DNA of 64,000 nucleotides from positions 1-64,000 of the forward strand of contig JACKDW010000013.1 of assembly GCA_020633295.1 (NCBI GenBank), given 5' to 3'. The notes under the pieces are model-generated. The model did not search any database, was not told where the DNA came from, and worked only from the letters and a program-made list of their open reading frames with translations. Position 1 is the first letter of the stretch. Every line of letters begins with the position of its first letter. Below, in pieces: positions 45,141 through 55,873 of the stretch. Origin of the DNA: Myxococcales bacterium (lineage in GTDB: Bacteria > Myxococcota_A > Polyangia > Nannocystales > Nannocystaceae). A program made the position numbers and the translations under genes.

Positions 45141-47978
45141 GTGTCCGATCCTGGGGACACTGAAGCCGAGGGAGCGTCCGACGCGCGAGCCAGCGTGTCG
45201 GATGGCTCGACGTCGGCCGCCGCGTCGCGCTCGGAATCGGCCAGCGGGACGTCGCAGTCCCGCGCGGGCGAGTCACTGAGTCGGATCGGGCCGGTCTCAA
45301 CCCGCGCGCTCCGGCCGATCGCGGCCGCGCTGGGGATCCTGTTCGGGATCGTCCTGGCCGTGTGGATGGTGATCTCGACCGTCCCGGCGCTGCGCGGGAC
45401 GGTCGTCGACACGGGCGAGACCGGGGACGGCGTCGTGCTGCCCGACGACACCCCGGCGCTCACGCGTATCCGCGGGCGTGTCCTGCTCGAGGCGGTCGCC
45501 GAGGGCGAGGCGCTGCGGACCGATCCGAACGGGCCGCTGTCCGCCCCGGCGCCAGGCACCTGTCGGGCCATCGCCTGGCGCGACGGCCGGAAGCTGGCCG
45601 CGCCCGTGTCCTGTGACGCGGAGGGCCGCTTTGAAGTCGAGGTTCCCGGGCAGCCGGAGGGACAGGTCGCCGTGGAGATGCTCGTGCCGGGGCGACTGCG
45701 CGCGGTGCTCGAGAGCCCCGCGCCGCCGGGCGGCGTGATGCAGCTCGCGACCGTGGCGCTCGGACTCGCGGCGACCATCTCGGGTCATGTGGTCGATACG
45801 CGCGGGCAGGGCGTGGCCGGCGTCGAGATCGCGGCGATGCCCGCGCCGAACTTGAACGAGCCAGAGCCGTGGCGCGTCACCACCGACTCGAGCGGCGCGT
45901 TCGTGCTCGACACGGTCCCCCCGGGACAGATCAACCTGCGCGCGCGCAAGCTCGGCTACGCCGAGTCCGTCATGGAGGCCGTCGCGCCCGAGGACGGCGT
46001 GGTGATCCTGCTCGAGGGCCTGCGCGCGCTCACGGGGGAGGTCATCGGCCCGCCGGAATTGCTCGCGCGCACGCGCGTGCGCCTCGAGGGCTCGTCGATC
46101 TGGCCGCCGATCGAGCGAGCCGTCGACGCCGACGGACAGTTTCGCTTCGACGAGATCCCCGACGGCGTCTACGCCCTCGACGCGGCCGCGCTCGCGGTCT
46201 CGCCAGGGGACATCGAGTACGCCTCGATCCCGCTCGAGAACGTGCTCGCCGGCACCCACGTCACGCTCGCGCTGATCGCCGCGCGGCGCGTGCCGGTGCG
46301 CGTCGTCAACCCCGAGGGCGTCGACGTCGCGGGCGCCCGCGTCACGCTCAGCTACGGCAGCATCGGGCTGCTGCCGCGCGTCGACCAGACGGCTGCGGAC
46401 GGTCGGATCTCGCTCGGCCCGGTGGTCCCCGGACCCTACGTGATCCGGGCTGACGCCGATGACTACCTCCCGGCCGAGCCGCTGGGCGTTGACGTCCGGG
46501 GCGACGAGGACGTCGCGGAACAAGTCCTGACGCTGGTCCAGCCCGCGGCGATCTCGGGCCGGGTGATCGACGAGTCCGAGCGCGGCGTGGCCAACGCGAG
46601 GGTCATCGTCGACAGCGAGGCGCTCTACTCGTCGGGCGCGAGCTCGAGCCGCGCGGCGACCTTCACGGCGCTCATGGCCGCTGGCAGCCTCGGCGTGACC
46701 CAGGGTGGCGTCCCGCCGATCCCGCTGTTCGGCAACGCGGTGGTCGACGCCGTGGGGGTGGCCGAGGCGGCCGCGAGCACCGGCGCGGGCGCGATCGAGA
46801 CCGACGCCGACGGCGCCTTCACGCTCCCGCTGCTCATGCCGGGTGTCTACAAGCTGCGAGCGATCCACGGCGCCTACGCGGACTCCGAGACGCGCGTGTT
46901 CGACCTCCAGCCCGGCCAGCGACAGGGCGGCGTGGTGCTCACGCTGCGCGAGGGGGTGCCCCTGCGCGGGCGCGTGCGCGACACCAACGGCCGGCCGATC
47001 GCCCACGTCCGCGTCGAGCTCGACGACGGCACGACGCTGTACACCGACAGCACCGGCTCGTTTGACGCGGGGCGCCGGCGCGGCGCCCAGCGCATCGTCC
47101 TGCGCGCGCGCGGCATGATCCCGCAGGAGCTCGAGCTCGAGCTGCAGGAGGACGTCGAGATCCCGGAACTCGAGCTCGAGCTCGCTCCGGCGGACGGCGC
47201 GCTCTCAGGACGCGTCAATGACAGCAACGATCGCCCGATCACCGACGTGCGCGTGACCCTCGATCCGCGCGGCGAGCTGGCGCCGACCTCCGTGCTGTGG
47301 ACCGACGAGCGCGGGCTGTTCGCGTTCTCCGGGCTCGCGCCGGGTCGCGCCGAGCTCGCGCTCGATCACCCCGACTTCGCGCCAGCGGGCAAGAGCGTCA
47401 CCGTGCGCTCGCGCGGGGACGACGACTTCATCGAGCTCGTGCTCGTCGCGGGCTGGAGTCTCGTCGTCGACGTCCGGGCCGCGCGCACGCGGGACGCCAT
47501 CCCCGGCGCCGCCGTCGAGGCCGCAGGGCGCGTGCTCTCCACCGACGACGACGGCCTCGCGCGCCTCAGCGCGCTCGCCGTCGACGACGTCGACATCGTC
47601 GTCTCGGCCGATGGCTACGCGCCGCGTCGACTCGCGGCCGAGCGCCCGCCGCCGGGCGCTCGCGCGGTCGTCGAGCTGCGCGTCGAGCTCGAGGACGGCG
47701 GCTCGATCACGGGCGTGATCGTCGATGACCGCGGCGATCCGGTGGTCAACGCGCGCGTCGAGGTCCGCGACCGCGACTCGGACGCGCTGCTGGGGCGCGC
47801 GCGGACGCGCGCGGGCGGTGTGTGGCGCGTCGACGGGCTCGACGAGGGCGACGTCATCGTGCGGGCGACGCCGCCGCCGGCGCTCTCGGGCTTGCTCGCG
47901 CCGGTGGAGATTGAGTCGGACGTGCTCGAGGGGCGCGTGACGCACAACGCCGATCTTCGCTTCGAGCGCCGGCCGTAG
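45141..47978 (+). CDS. Single-pass membrane protein with carboxypeptidase-regulatory-like repeats
   Basis: 945 residues from GTG 45141 (VSDPGDTEAEG). The first 55 residues are Ser/Ala-rich and cytoplasmic; a membrane helix follows (IAAALGILFGIVLAVWMVIST). The remainder, outside, is a string of about nine carboxypeptidase D regulatory-like/CarbopepD_reg_2 beta-sandwich units: each has the pattern ISGRVxDxxxxxVxxAxV, with the closing LPPGxYxLxA, for example ISGHVVDTRGQGVAGVEIAAM, LRGRVRDTNGRPIAHVRVEL, LSGRVNDSNDRPITDVRVTL. Such arrays act as extracellular scaffolds. No enzymatic domain is present. Role unknown. Confidence 0.88.
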   Translation: MSDPGDTEAEGASDARASVSDGSTSAAASRSESASGTSQSRAGESLSRIGPVSTRALRPIAAALGILFGIVLAVWMVISTVPALRGTVVDTGETGDGVVLPDDTPALTRIRGRVLLEAVAEGEALRTDPNGPLSAPAPGTCRAIAWRDGRKLAAPVSCDAEGRFEVEVPGQPEGQVAVEMLVPGRLRAVLESPAPPGGVMQLATVALGLAATISGHVVDTRGQGVAGVEIAAMPAPNLNEPEPWRVTTDSSGAFVLDTVPPGQINLRARKLGYAESVMEAVAPEDGVVILLEGLRALTGEVIGPPELLARTRVRLEGSSIWPPIERAVDADGQFRFDEIPDGVYALDAAALAVSPGDIEYASIPLENVLAGTHVTLALIAARRVPVRVVNPEGVDVAGARVTLSYGSIGLLPRVDQTAADGRISLGPVVPGPYVIRADADDYLPAEPLGVDVRGDEDVAEQVLTLVQPAAISGRVIDESERGVANARVIVDSEALYSSGASSSRAATFTALMAAGSLGVTQGGVPPIPLFGNAVVDAVGVAEAAASTGAGAIETDADGAFTLPLLMPGVYKLRAIHGAYADSETRVFDLQPGQRQGGVVLTLREGVPLRGRVRDTNGRPIAHVRVELDDGTTLYTDSTGSFDAGRRRGAQRIVLRARGMIPQELELELQEDVEIPELELELAPADGALSGRVNDSNDRPITDVRVTLDPRGELAPTSVLWTDERGLFAFSGLAPGRAELALDHPDFAPAGKSVTVRSRGDDDFIELVLVAGWSLVVDVRAARTRDAIPGAAVEAAGRVLSTDDDGLARLSALAVDDVDIVVSADGYAPRRLAAERPPPGARAVVELRVELEDGGSITGVIVDDRGDPVVNARVEVRDRDSDALLGRARTRAGGVWRVDGLDEGDVIVRATPPPALSGLLAPVEIESDVLEGRVTHNADLRFERRP

Positions 47979-48061
47979 CGCGCGCGTTGGCGGCGACCTC
48001 ACGCCGATCGAGCGGCCGGGGTGTAACGCGGCGTACGGCGTGCGCGATCCAATCGGGTATC

Positions 48062-48616
48062 ATGCGCACGATGATCAGGACCGGCTCTGTCGCTCGTATC
48101 CTCTGCTGCGGTGTGCTCGCCTTCGCCCTCGGCGCCTGTGACAAGCAGGAGACCGCCAGCGAGGCCAAGACGCCCGCGGCCGGCCAGGAGACGGCCCCCG
48201 ACGCCAAGGCGTCTGGCGAGGTCGCCCAGGCCGACACGAAGGTCAAGACGATCCCGGGCAAGGACCCCGCCGATGATCGCTTCGCGCTGTCGATCGAGCC
48301 GCCCTCGGAGGCCGCCGCCGGCGAGGAGTCCGTGGTCAAGATCAAGGTCTTGCCCAAGGAGCCGTGGCACATGAACCACGACTACCCGACGACGCTCACG
48401 ATCGACCCGCCCGGCGGCGTCAGCCTGGCCAAGGGCGAGCTCAAGCGCGGCGACGCGGTGAAGTTCGAGGACGCCGGCTGCGAGTTCGACGTCGCGTTCA
48501 CGCCCAGCGAGACCGGCGAGAAGACTTTCTCTGGCAAGTTCCGCTTCGCCATCTGCCAGGACGAAGCGTGCGCGCCGGTGAGCGAGGACGTCGAGTTTCG
48601 CGTCGCCGTGAAGTGA
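48062..48616 (+). CDS. Lipoprotein with DsbD-alpha-like domain
   Basis: 184 residues from ATG 48062. The signal ends CGVLAFALGAC (lipobox), followed by a 50-residue Ala/Lys/Glu linker. The folded part (about 75-184) is immunoglobulin-like: FALSIEPPSEAAAGEESVVKI (long strand pair), WHMNHDYPTTLTIDPPGGVSL, KTFSGKFRFAICQDEACAPVSEDVEFRVAV (in two strands). The closing Cys-x4-Cys with APVSEDVEF resembles the N-terminal domain of the thiol-disulphide protein DsbD. A redox role is possible; only these two Cys are present beyond the lipid-bearing one and one other. Confidence 0.75.
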   Translation: MRTMIRTGSVARILCCGVLAFALGACDKQETASEAKTPAAGQETAPDAKASGEVAQADTKVKTIPGKDPADDRFALSIEPPSEAAAGEESVVKIKVLPKEPWHMNHDYPTTLTIDPPGGVSLAKGELKRGDAVKFEDAGCEFDVAFTPSETGEKTFSGKFRFAICQDEACAPVSEDVEFRVAVK

Positions 48617-48829
48617 CGTGACGCGAGCCGGCGCGCGTAGCGACGCGCCGCGACGCGACGACATCGCGCGCTGCGGCGCACGCTCGCGCGCGCGCACCAA
48701 CAAGATCCACGCTCGCGCCTGGCTTGATCCGCGCGCTCTGTTTTTCGGGTCGTGACCGCGCCTGCGCGCAATCTGTCCCGAGAAACCCGCTTGCGGGCGC
48801 CGACGCCCCCGCGGGACACTCCTTCGCCC

Positions 48830-51208
48830 ATGGGTGACACCACGCCGAGCGCACCGACCTCCGAGTCCGCGTCCTCCTCCGAGGACGCCCGCGAGTCCGC
48901 GGGCGAACGGCTCTCGGGCTTCGCTCGCGAGGTCCGCGAGGAGTTCGAGGTCACCCGGCGGCTCCTCAGCTTCCAGGAGTGGTTCGAGATGCTCTGCGCG
49001 GCGCCGTCGAGGCACGCTCGGGGCGCGGCGCAGTACGTTCGCGACGCCTTCGACTTCTACGGGCGACGGGAAGTCCACATCCCCAGCGGCAAGATCTCGA
49101 GGTTCCGCCTGTTCGACTGCGAGTTCGACGGCGGCTATCGCCTCGTCGGCCAGGAGCCGGCCCAGAACGCGTTCTACGAGGCCCTCGACAGCTTCGTGCG
49201 GATCGGCCGGATCAACAAGCTGCTGCTGCTGCACGGGCCCAACGGCTCGGCCAAGACGACCTTCCTCGACGCGGTCCAGCGCGCGCTCGAGGCCTACTCG
49301 TTCACCGACGAGGGCGCGCTGTACCGCTTCTCCTGGGTGTTCCCCACGAAGCGCGCGGTCCAGGGCGCCGGCATCGGCTTCGACCCGCGGCGCGCGCTCG
49401 CGGGCCCCGGGACCCGCGCGCCCGGGGACGGCACCTTCGCGCGCCTCGACTCGAGCGAGATCGACGCCAAGATCTCCGACGAGAACAAGGACCACCCGAT
49501 CTTCCTGCTGCCGCACGGCCAGCGCGGCCGCCTGCTCCGCGAGCTCGCGCAGCGCGATCGCGACCTGCTGATCTGCGACGCGATCCGCAACGGCTCGCTG
49601 ACCCACCGCAACCGCCACATCCTCGACTCGCTGCTCAACAGCTACCAGGGCGACCTGCAGAAGGTCCTGACGCACGTCCAGATCGAGCGCTTCTACCTCA
49701 GCCGCAGCTATCGCAGCGGCCTCGTCACGGTCGAGCCCAAGCAGACCGTCGACGCGCGCTCGTTCCCGGTCACGGGCGACCGCGCCTACGGCAGCCTCCC
49801 GCCGACGGTCGGCGGTCAGGTGATGTACGCGATGCAGGGCGACCTCGTCGACGCCAACCGCGGGCTCATCACCTTCAGCGACCTGCTCAAGCGGCCCTAC
49901 GAGCACTTCAAGTACCTGCTGACGGCCACCGAGTCCGGGCGCATCGCGCTCGACCACGTGGTCCTGCACCTCGACGTGCTGCTGACCGGCTCGGCCAACG
50001 ACCTCAACCTGCTCAAGTTCCGCACGCTCAACTCGGGCGAGTTCCAGAGCCTGCGCGCGCGCCTCGACCTGATCCCCGTGCCGTACCTGCTCGACTACCG
50101 CGTCGAGCGCAAGATCTATCAGGAGCAGGTCAGCGACGTGCTCCGCGACCTCCACATCGCCCCGCACGTGCCGCGGGTGCTCGCGCTCTGGGGCGTCATG
50201 ACGCGCCTGCGTCAGCCCAACGCGAGCCTCTACGGCAAGAAGCTCGAGCCGGTGCTGCGGCGCCTGCGGCCGGTCGACAAGGCGGGGCTCTACGCCTACG
50301 GGCGCGTCCCCGAGGGCCTCTCGAGCGAGCAGGCGCGCGAGCTGCTCGCGGCCGTGCCCGTGATGGGGCAGGAGCGCTTCGTCCAGACCGTGGTCGGCCC
50401 CGAGGGCAACCGGCACGTGCTCGGCGACTACGAGGGCAGCTTCGGCGCCAGCGTCCGCGACCTCAAGCGCGTCTTGCTCGCCGCGGCCGCCGACGCCGGC
50501 GTCGGCTACCTGACCGTCCCGCGCCTGTTTCGCGAGCTGCGGCGGTTCATGGACGACGACGCGAACCATCGCTGGATGAGCATCCCCGCGACCACGCAGG
50601 GCTTCCACAAGCTGCGCGGCGAGGGCTCGATCACCGACGCCGCCTGGAGCTACTGGCTCGACCTCTCCGATCGCGAGGTCCGCGAGGCGATGGGCCTCGT
50701 CGACGAGGACCGCTACCTCGAGCTGTTCAAGAAGTACGTCGTGCACGTCAAGCACTTCGTCAAGGGCGAGCGCATCTTCGATCCGGTCACGGGGGACAAC
50801 GCCGAGCCTGACCACAAGTTCATGTCGGAGCTCGAGAAGACCATGGACCCCGGCGCCGGCCCGACCTTCCGCGCCGACGTGCTCTCGCGCATCGGCGCCT
50901 GGGCGCTGAGCAACCCCGACAACGAGCCCAACTACCCCGAGATCTTCGCCGACTACTTCTCGCGCCTGCGCGAGGACTACTACCGGCAGCAGAAGGAGAC
51001 CGTCGGCCGCGGCATCGCCCGCATGCTCGAGCTGCTCTCGGGCGGCACGCGCAAGAGCGAGCTCAGCCTGTCGGCGCCCGAGGAGGAGCGGGCGCGACGC
51101 GCCCTCGAGGTGCTGCTCGGGGAGCGCGACGACAGCCGCAAGCACGAGCGCCACTCCCACGAGACGCTGCGCGAGACGCTGGTCGAGCTGGCGCGCGCGC
51201 GCTACTAG
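48830..51208 (+). CDS. PrkA-like serine protein kinase (AAA+ type)
   Basis: 792 residues from ATG 48830. It has the PrkA layout: an N-terminal AAA-type domain (Walker A HGPNGSAKTT at about 135-144; then the long conserved core with FPTKRAVQGAG, LRELAQRDRDLLICDAIRNGSLTHRN in pieces and IYQEQV) and a C-terminal kinase-like part with MDPGAGPTFRADVLSRIGAWAL and LREDYYRQQKETVGRGIARM. PrkA proteins are AAA+ kinases or proteases in stress and starvation signalling. Unlike in most bacteria, no DUF444 (yeaH) or SpoVR gene follows. The protein is longer than the usual 640-690 residues, because of insertions in the AAA region. Confidence 0.93.
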   Translation: MGDTTPSAPTSESASSSEDARESAGERLSGFAREVREEFEVTRRLLSFQEWFEMLCAAPSRHARGAAQYVRDAFDFYGRREVHIPSGKISRFRLFDCEFDGGYRLVGQEPAQNAFYEALDSFVRIGRINKLLLLHGPNGSAKTTFLDAVQRALEAYSFTDEGALYRFSWVFPTKRAVQGAGIGFDPRRALAGPGTRAPGDGTFARLDSSEIDAKISDENKDHPIFLLPHGQRGRLLRELAQRDRDLLICDAIRNGSLTHRNRHILDSLLNSYQGDLQKVLTHVQIERFYLSRSYRSGLVTVEPKQTVDARSFPVTGDRAYGSLPPTVGGQVMYAMQGDLVDANRGLITFSDLLKRPYEHFKYLLTATESGRIALDHVVLHLDVLLTGSANDLNLLKFRTLNSGEFQSLRARLDLIPVPYLLDYRVERKIYQEQVSDVLRDLHIAPHVPRVLALWGVMTRLRQPNASLYGKKLEPVLRRLRPVDKAGLYAYGRVPEGLSSEQARELLAAVPVMGQERFVQTVVGPEGNRHVLGDYEGSFGASVRDLKRVLLAAAADAGVGYLTVPRLFRELRRFMDDDANHRWMSIPATTQGFHKLRGEGSITDAAWSYWLDLSDREVREAMGLVDEDRYLELFKKYVVHVKHFVKGERIFDPVTGDNAEPDHKFMSELEKTMDPGAGPTFRADVLSRIGAWALSNPDNEPNYPEIFADYFSRLREDYYRQQKETVGRGIARMLELLSGGTRKSELSLSAPEEERARRALEVLLGERDDSRKHERHSHETLRETLVELARARY

Positions 51209-51272
51209 CTCGATAGCGTCTACCCAGCCGACGAGCGCGACGCACGACGCGGGCGCGACGGTTGGCGGCGGG

Positions 51273-52586
51273 CTACTTGACGCGCCGACGCCGGTTCGGG
51301 CGCGAGTCCGCAGCAGCGGGGGCCGGCTCGCGCGGCTTCGACGGCGCGCGCGCGGACGTGGCTGCGCGCGCGGGCTTCGCCGGCCCGGCGGGGACCGGCG
51401 CGTCGCCGATCTTGTCGCGCAGCAGGTCGCCGAGGTTGCCGAAGCCCGACTTGCTCTTCTGCTTGCCTTCCTTCGCGAAGCTGCGGAAGTTCGAGCGCTC
51501 CTCGGCCTCCTGGACGCCGCGGACGCTGAAGCGCAGGCGCCCGCTGCTGTCGCGGCTGATCAGCGTCACGCGGACCTCCTTGCCCACCGGGAACGCGCGG
51601 CGCGGGTCGGCGCCCTGGGGGATCCCGAGCTCGCGCGCGGGCACCAGCCCGCGGCCGAGCTCGGTGTCGACGAACACGCCGTGCTGGTTGACCGACGCGA
51701 CGGTCCCGTCGTGCACCGAGTCGCCCTCGGCCGACGCGCTCGCGGCCGGCGGTTGACCCGTCTTCATAGACAGGCTGATCTTGAGGTTCTCGGGGTCGCC
51801 GTCGCGGGCCTCGATCGCGAGCACGCGCACCGTGACGCGCTCGCCGAGCTGCACCACGTCCTCGACCCGATCGACGCGCCCGTGGCCGAGCTCGGAGATG
51901 TGCGCGAGCCCCTCGAGTCCGCCGAGATCGATGAACGCGCCGTAGGGCTGGATCGAGCGCACGGTGCCCTCGATCTCGGCGCCGACCTCGAGCTTGGCCC
52001 GCAGCTCGCGGGCCTGCTCGTTGCGCTCGTCGAGCACCACGGCCTTGCGCGAGACGATCACCGAGCGCCCGCCGTCGCGGACCTCGACGACCTTGAACTG
52101 GTAGCTCTGGTCGATCATGTGGTCGAAGCTCGGCGAGTAGCCGACGTCGACCTGCGACGCGGGGCAGAACGCGCGCACGCCGCCGATCGTGACCTCGACG
52201 CCGCCCTTGACGATCTTGCTGACGGTGCCGGCGATCGGGGCACCTGACTCTTGTGCCAGCTCAATCGCGGCCAGGCCCACGCCGCCGCCGCGGAGCGACT
52301 TGACGAGCTCGGGGCCGCCCTCGCGCCCGCCGGGGTGCTTGACCGTCGCGCGGATCCGATCGCCGACCTGCACCGAGAGCGCGCCCTGGGCGTCCGCGAG
52401 CTGCTCTCGCGCGATCCGGGCCTCGGCCTTCGCGCCGACGTCGACGAACACGTACTCGCGGCCGACCTGCACGACGACGCCCTCGACCTGCTCGCCGGTG
52501 CGGAGCTTGCGGGCGCCGCGGCGTCCGGGTTGTTGATGCTGGGACGCTTCGAACAGCGACGCGAAGTCGTCATCGTCGTGGGTCAT
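51273..52586 (-). CDS. S1 RNA-binding domain protein
   Basis: 437 residues from ATG 52586 (MTHDDDDFASLF). Four S1-type OB-fold modules: EQVEGVVVQVGREYVFVDVG (about 36-105), ESGAPIAGTVSKIVKGGVEVTI (about 114-185), GAEIEGTVRSIQPYGAFIDLGGLEGLAHISEL (about 200-280, the best match) and GTVASVNQHGVFVDT (about 292-365). The C-terminus is basic (RRRRVK). It resembles ribosomal protein S1/Tex-type RNA binders but is shorter than S1 and may act in translation or RNA turnover. It converges with the PrkA gene (64 bases between stops). Confidence 0.9.
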   Translation of the reverse strand: MTHDDDDFASLFEASQHQQPGRRGARKLRTGEQVEGVVVQVGREYVFVDVGAKAEARIAREQLADAQGALSVQVGDRIRATVKHPGGREGGPELVKSLRGGGVGLAAIELAQESGAPIAGTVSKIVKGGVEVTIGGVRAFCPASQVDVGYSPSFDHMIDQSYQFKVVEVRDGGRSVIVSRKAVVLDERNEQARELRAKLEVGAEIEGTVRSIQPYGAFIDLGGLEGLAHISELGHGRVDRVEDVVQLGERVTVRVLAIEARDGDPENLKISLSMKTGQPPAASASAEGDSVHDGTVASVNQHGVFVDTELGRGLVPARELGIPQGADPRRAFPVGKEVRVTLISRDSSGRLRFSVRGVQEAEERSNFRSFAKEGKQKSKSGFGNLGDLLRDKIGDAPVPAGPAKPARAATSARAPSKPREPAPAAADSRPNRRRRVK

Positions 52587-52683
52587 GGACGCGTAGCATG
52601 ACAAAGTCGCGCACGCGACACAAGCCCCGCGCGCGGCCGCGCGGCGCCGCCCGCCGCGACGTCGAGGCCGCGACGCGAAGAAG

Positions 52684-52699
52684 ATGTCTCTTCAGACAG
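52684..52699. repeat. Palindrome variant ATGTC-TCTTCA-GACAG
   Basis: ATGTC-N6-GACAG just outside the stop codon of the PEGA kinase gene, between that gene and the S1-domain gene. Confidence 0.35.
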
Positions 52700-52702
52700 A
52701 AG

Positions 52703-54259
<1,557 letters not shown>

Positions 54260-54457
54260 TTGGAGGGGCGCCGGGGGGCTCGGTGCGCGGAGACTATAGT
54301 GTCCCGGAGCCGAGAAAAAGTGTAGCGGGTTGGTTTTTTTTGTCGCGCCGCGCATGCGGAGTCCCCGGCGCTCCCGACATCGCACACGCGCGTCGATGCG
54401 AGGCGCGCTCTGGCACATGGGGCCGGGCGGAGGCGCGTTCACGCGTGCCGTGCACGA

Positions 54458-55627
54458 TTATCGCCCGTGAAAGCTGAAGTACGGATCGGGCGGGCTCGCC
54501 TGACCAGTCTTCAGATCAAGATGGAGATGATTGTGGTGGTCCCTGTCGTGGTCGGGGGTGAGCAGCGTGTGCACGAGCCCGAAGCGATACGCGTGACAGA
54601 CGAGGCCGAGATAGACGTCGCCTGGCGGCGCCCCCGGAAGCGGCTCGTCGCCCGGTGCACGGTGTCGCGTATCGCCACGTGTCGGCGATGGGCACGACCG
54701 CAGGGTCCGCCGAGGATAGTGCTCCTCGACCTTGTACAGGGGCTGTCCGGGGCCGCGCTTGAACCCGAGGATGTCGATCGCCAGGCCGACGTTGTGGCGA
54801 CTTCGCGGTTTGGCTCGCGTGATGCGTCCACGCCGCAGCGCGGAGAAATATTGCACCTCGGTGAAACCATGCCCGCGCAGCCACGACGCGAGCGGCAGCA
54901 TTGCGGCCACGAGGCGACAGTCCCAGATCGCGTGGTGGTCGGTCTCTGGATCGTCGGACCACGGGATCACGAATTCGACGCCCGCGATCGGTCCGCGCAA
55001 ACGCACGGGGATCGCGACCTCGGGCGCTTGATCCCGCTCGACTGTCGCAAACGCGACGCCGCGGCTGCGCAGGTGCTCGTGACAGCGACGCGAGTCCATA
55101 CGCATGATCTCGGTCGCGTTGAGCGTCGGCGTCGCGGACACCGACGCCGGCGGAGCGCGGCGCTGCGGCCGTGTGCGTTTTGGGACACGTTCAAACCCGC
55201 GCGCGGGTGATGGAGCACGCTCTGGCCGCGCGCGGCTGGGGGCTTCACGCGACGGCGCGGGGTGGGGGGTCGTCGAACGCGGCGTCGTCGAGCGCGGCGT
55301 CGTCGAGCGCGGCGTCGCCTGCGGCGTCGTTTTCGGCGTCGTCACAGGAGATACGAACGGAGGGTCAGCGCAGCGCGCGTTGCGGACGCGGATCGGCCGG
55401 CCGTCGTCTCGCCACCCGTACGGGCACTCCACCGGTCGCTCGGCCGGCAGCCGCCATCGGTGACGCGAGGACCACGCCGGGTCGGGTCGGGTTGTCGAGC
55501 GCGCGCTGGCGGCCCCATACGGCCACGAGAGCGCGCAGAGCAGGGCGAGCGGGGTCACCGCGCAACGAGCCGAGAGCCGCACAGAATGGCTCCAGGACGC
55601 GAGGAAGACCGGCTTGGACCTGGGCAT
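54458..55627 (-). CDS. Secreted extensin-like (peptidase M15-related) protein
   Basis: 389 residues from ATG 55627. The signal peptide has a long basic n-region (MPRSKPVFLASWSHSVRLSA), with hydrophobic CAVTPLALLCALSWPYGAASA. A Thr-Pro-Arg linker with three RSTTP repeats (about 105-140) leads to an extensin-like C-terminal domain: RCHEHLRSRGVAF, FVIPWSDDPETDHHAIWDC, KPRSRHNVGLAIDILGF (zinc-site His and Asp) and DHDRDHHNHLHLDL at the end (zinc-site His). This matches the D-Ala-D-Ala carboxypeptidase-like fold of M15 enzymes. It probably acts on peptidoglycan. It is divergent from the acyl-CoA mutase gene. Confidence 0.85.
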   Translation of the reverse strand: MPRSKPVFLASWSHSVRLSARCAVTPLALLCALSWPYGAASARSTTRPDPAWSSRHRWRLPAERPVECPYGWRDDGRPIRVRNARCADPPFVSPVTTPKTTPQATPRSTTPRSTTPRSTTPHPAPSREAPSRARPERAPSPARGFERVPKRTRPQRRAPPASVSATPTLNATEIMRMDSRRCHEHLRSRGVAFATVERDQAPEVAIPVRLRGPIAGVEFVIPWSDDPETDHHAIWDCRLVAAMLPLASWLRGHGFTEVQYFSALRRGRITRAKPRSRHNVGLAIDILGFKRGPGQPLYKVEEHYPRRTLRSCPSPTRGDTRHRAPGDEPLPGAPPGDVYLGLVCHAYRFGLVHTLLTPDHDRDHHNHLHLDLKTGQASPPDPYFSFHGR

Positions 55628-55873
55628 GGTGTAGGTCAGTTGCCTACCTTTCACGTTGTACCAATTCCTGCCCGGGTCGCAACTTCCAGGCCTACGCGGC
55701 CACACGATCCCGGCCCGCGAAGCCCGCGAAGCCCGCGCCGGTCCCCCTGACGTCGACGCCGCGATCGGATCGCGTCGCCCGTGCTCTGGAAGACGCCACG
55801 AGACGTCGCGCTCATGGGCTGTCCTCGCGTCGTCTTGAAGGCCCAGATGGCATTCCGTATCGTCCGGCAATCC

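Noticed and set aside
55628..55873. Cobalamin riboswitch before icmF
   Set aside because: No B12-box-like sequence or the expected helices could be found in this short spacer.
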